From: Candidatus Agrococcus pullicola
Lineage (GTDB): Bacteria; Actinomycetota; Actinomycetes; Actinomycetales; Microbacteriaceae
Assembly: GCA_019115685.1 (NCBI GenBank)
Contig: DXDC01000101.1
Coordinates: 1 to 6,363, forward strand
Direction of reading: 5' to 3'
DNA length: 6,363 bases
Of the stretch, positions 6,360 through 6,363 are shown one piece after another. The translations under genes and the position numbers were made by a program. How positions within the stretch are numbered: position 1 is the first letter of the stretch; every line of letters starts with the position of its first letter. The notes under the pieces are model-generated. The model was given only the letters and a program-made list of their open reading frames with translations. It ran no database searches and was not told the DNA's origin.

Positions 6360-6363
6360 AGTG

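Overview
The window is GC-rich with strong G/C preference at third codon positions, densely packed genes and GTG as well as ATG starts. Its backbone scpB - rluB-type pseudouridine synthase - tyrA - cmk - der is a classic actinobacterial housekeeping block. In Mycobacterium the order parA-scpA-scpB-rluB-cmk-der is similar, without tyrA in between. The SigK/RskA-type sigma/anti-sigma pair and the Der sequence also fit Actinomycetota, most likely Micrococcales (perhaps Microbacteriaceae). The family assignment is inference.

Layout: positions 1-231 hold the 3' end of an SGNH/GDSL-type hydrolase that starts outside the window. Positions 264-4871 (+) are one compact run: scpB (chromosome segregation), a 23S rRNA pseudouridine synthase, tyrA (tyrosine synthesis, with ACT domain), cmk (CMP/dCMP kinase) and der (double GTPase for 50S assembly). 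Junctions are 4-base overlaps or short gaps (16 and 31 bases), suggesting one transcription unit with translational coupling. A possible 12-codon reading frame bridges tyrA and cmk with ATGA overlaps at both ends. Only 21 bases after der, on the opposite strand, lie an RskA-like membrane anti-sigma factor (4893-5600) and its cognate SigK-like ECF sigma factor (5605 to about 6186), transcribed towards der as a second operon. The rest, to 6363, is the upstream region of the sigma gene, with an imperfect palindrome and a SigK-like -10 hexamer.

How the genes work together: the forward operon joins chromosome organisation, ribosome maturation (pseudouridylation and Der), nucleotide supply and one amino-acid step, a typical growth-linked cluster. 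The minus-strand pair is a separate envelope-linked signalling module: the anti-sigma factor holds the sigma factor at the membrane until released. Its target genes are not visible here.

No mobile element, CRISPR array, RNA gene or defence system was seen. The most unusual signal is compositional: all eight translated proteins, about 2,020 residues, contain no cysteine at all, including the two positions where the mycobacterial SigK homologue carries its redox disulfide. Apart from that, the region is mostly well-conserved housekeeping DNA.
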